Assembly: GCA_025916135.1 (NCBI GenBank)
Contig: CP104793.1
Span: 372,001 to 436,000, forward strand
Source of the DNA: Rhodobacteraceae bacterium D3-12
GTDB taxonomy: Bacteria > Pseudomonadota > Alphaproteobacteria > Rhodobacterales > Rhodobacteraceae
Reading direction: 5' to 3'
Length of the DNA: 64,000 bases
Within the stretch, counting starts at the first letter, position 1, and each line of letters opens with the position of its first letter. The translations under genes were made by a program, and so were the position numbers. Shown one piece after another: positions 63,940-64,000 of the stretch. The notes beneath the pieces are model-generated. The model ran no database searches and had not been told where the DNA came from. It saw nothing but the letters and a program-made list of their open reading frames with translations.

Positions 63940-64000
63940 TCAGACGCGGGTTTTCTCGCGTTTGAGTTTTTGCATCTTGCGGGTGATCATCTGACGTTTG
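63940..64000 (-). CDS. C-terminal end of a third peptide-deformylase-like gene (runs off the window)
   Basis: The last 19 codons before the stop at 63942-63940 read KRQMITRKMQKLKREKTRV. This basic tail resembles the end of the degenerate copy (KLKRDMLIKRAAKLK), and its position directly upstream of def suggests another deformylase. The rest lies outside the window, so the assignment is tentative. Confidence 0.45.
   Translation of the reverse strand, partial: KRQMITRKMQKLKREKTRV

Noticed and set aside
1-64000. tRNA or rRNA genes, CRISPR arrays, prophage or insertion sequences
   Set aside because: I looked for T-loop patterns, regular direct repeats, integrases and transposases and saw none.

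Overview
The window looks like chromosomal DNA of a marine alphaproteobacterium of the roseobacter group (Rhodobacterales). Base composition is GC-rich throughout. Protein sequences and gene order (rpoZ, relA/spoT, pdxJ, acpS, lepB, rnc, era on one strand) are typical of that order, as are the Hint-domain secreted proteins and the tandem peptide deformylase genes. This assignment is inference from recognised families. I see no tRNA, rRNA, CRISPR array, prophage or insertion sequence.

Layout. 1-3.5 kb: end of a CPBP membrane protease, dapD, a glutamate-receptor-like binding protein and a small conserved protein. 3.5-5.7 kb: a class III aminotransferase divergent from a TetR regulator. 5.7-19.7 kb: the most interesting region. 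A GntR regulator and a glycosyltransferase are divergent from a tightly packed 12-gene run: a polyamine-type ABC importer (four genes), a second glycosyltransferase, two cupins, an AmgK-like sugar kinase, an aldehyde dehydrogenase, a GlmU-N-domain-like nucleotidyltransferase, an FAD amine-oxidase-like protein and a third cupin. I infer a pathway that imports an amine, makes its own nucleotide sugar, glycosylates something and oxidises the product. I know no description of this exact combination. 19.8-31 kb: a second GAPDH, cobO, an Old Yellow Enzyme, GNAT, a multi-spanning membrane protein with two persulfide-repressor-like sites, a lipoprotein, mltB, rnr, a DUF2064 protein and dapE. 31.3-34 kb: two adjacent Hint proteins. 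34-43 kb: rluA, small enzymes, a GlcD-like oxidase and a fatty-acid beta-oxidation operon (two acyl-CoA dehydrogenases and a fused hydratase/dehydrogenase). 42.8-54 kb: the housekeeping run era to rpoZ, folK. 54-64 kb: an NYN protein, a TetR/DUF1772 divergent pair with tandem operators, cytochrome c, ispH, an exporter, rnhA, a TRIC channel, fmt and three deformylase genes.

A caution affects the whole window. Eleven genes carry twelve single-base frameshifts, mostly one base missing from a run of five to eight G or C. Essential genes (lepB) and core genes (rnc, rnr) are affected, and every gene's length modulo three agrees with a single indel (fadB-like: one loss plus one gain). I read these as base-calling errors, not pseudogenes, and give each broken gene as one CDS. 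The apparent glycosyltransferase-NTF2 fusion near 6.2 kb may have the same cause.

Dispersed intergenic repeats lie at gene ends: a family around the motif GGGATATTTTCAGTCAGATG (five copies), and a second family with two copies whose hairpin stem covaries. An unusual row of four perfect hairpins sits at 61265-61377.
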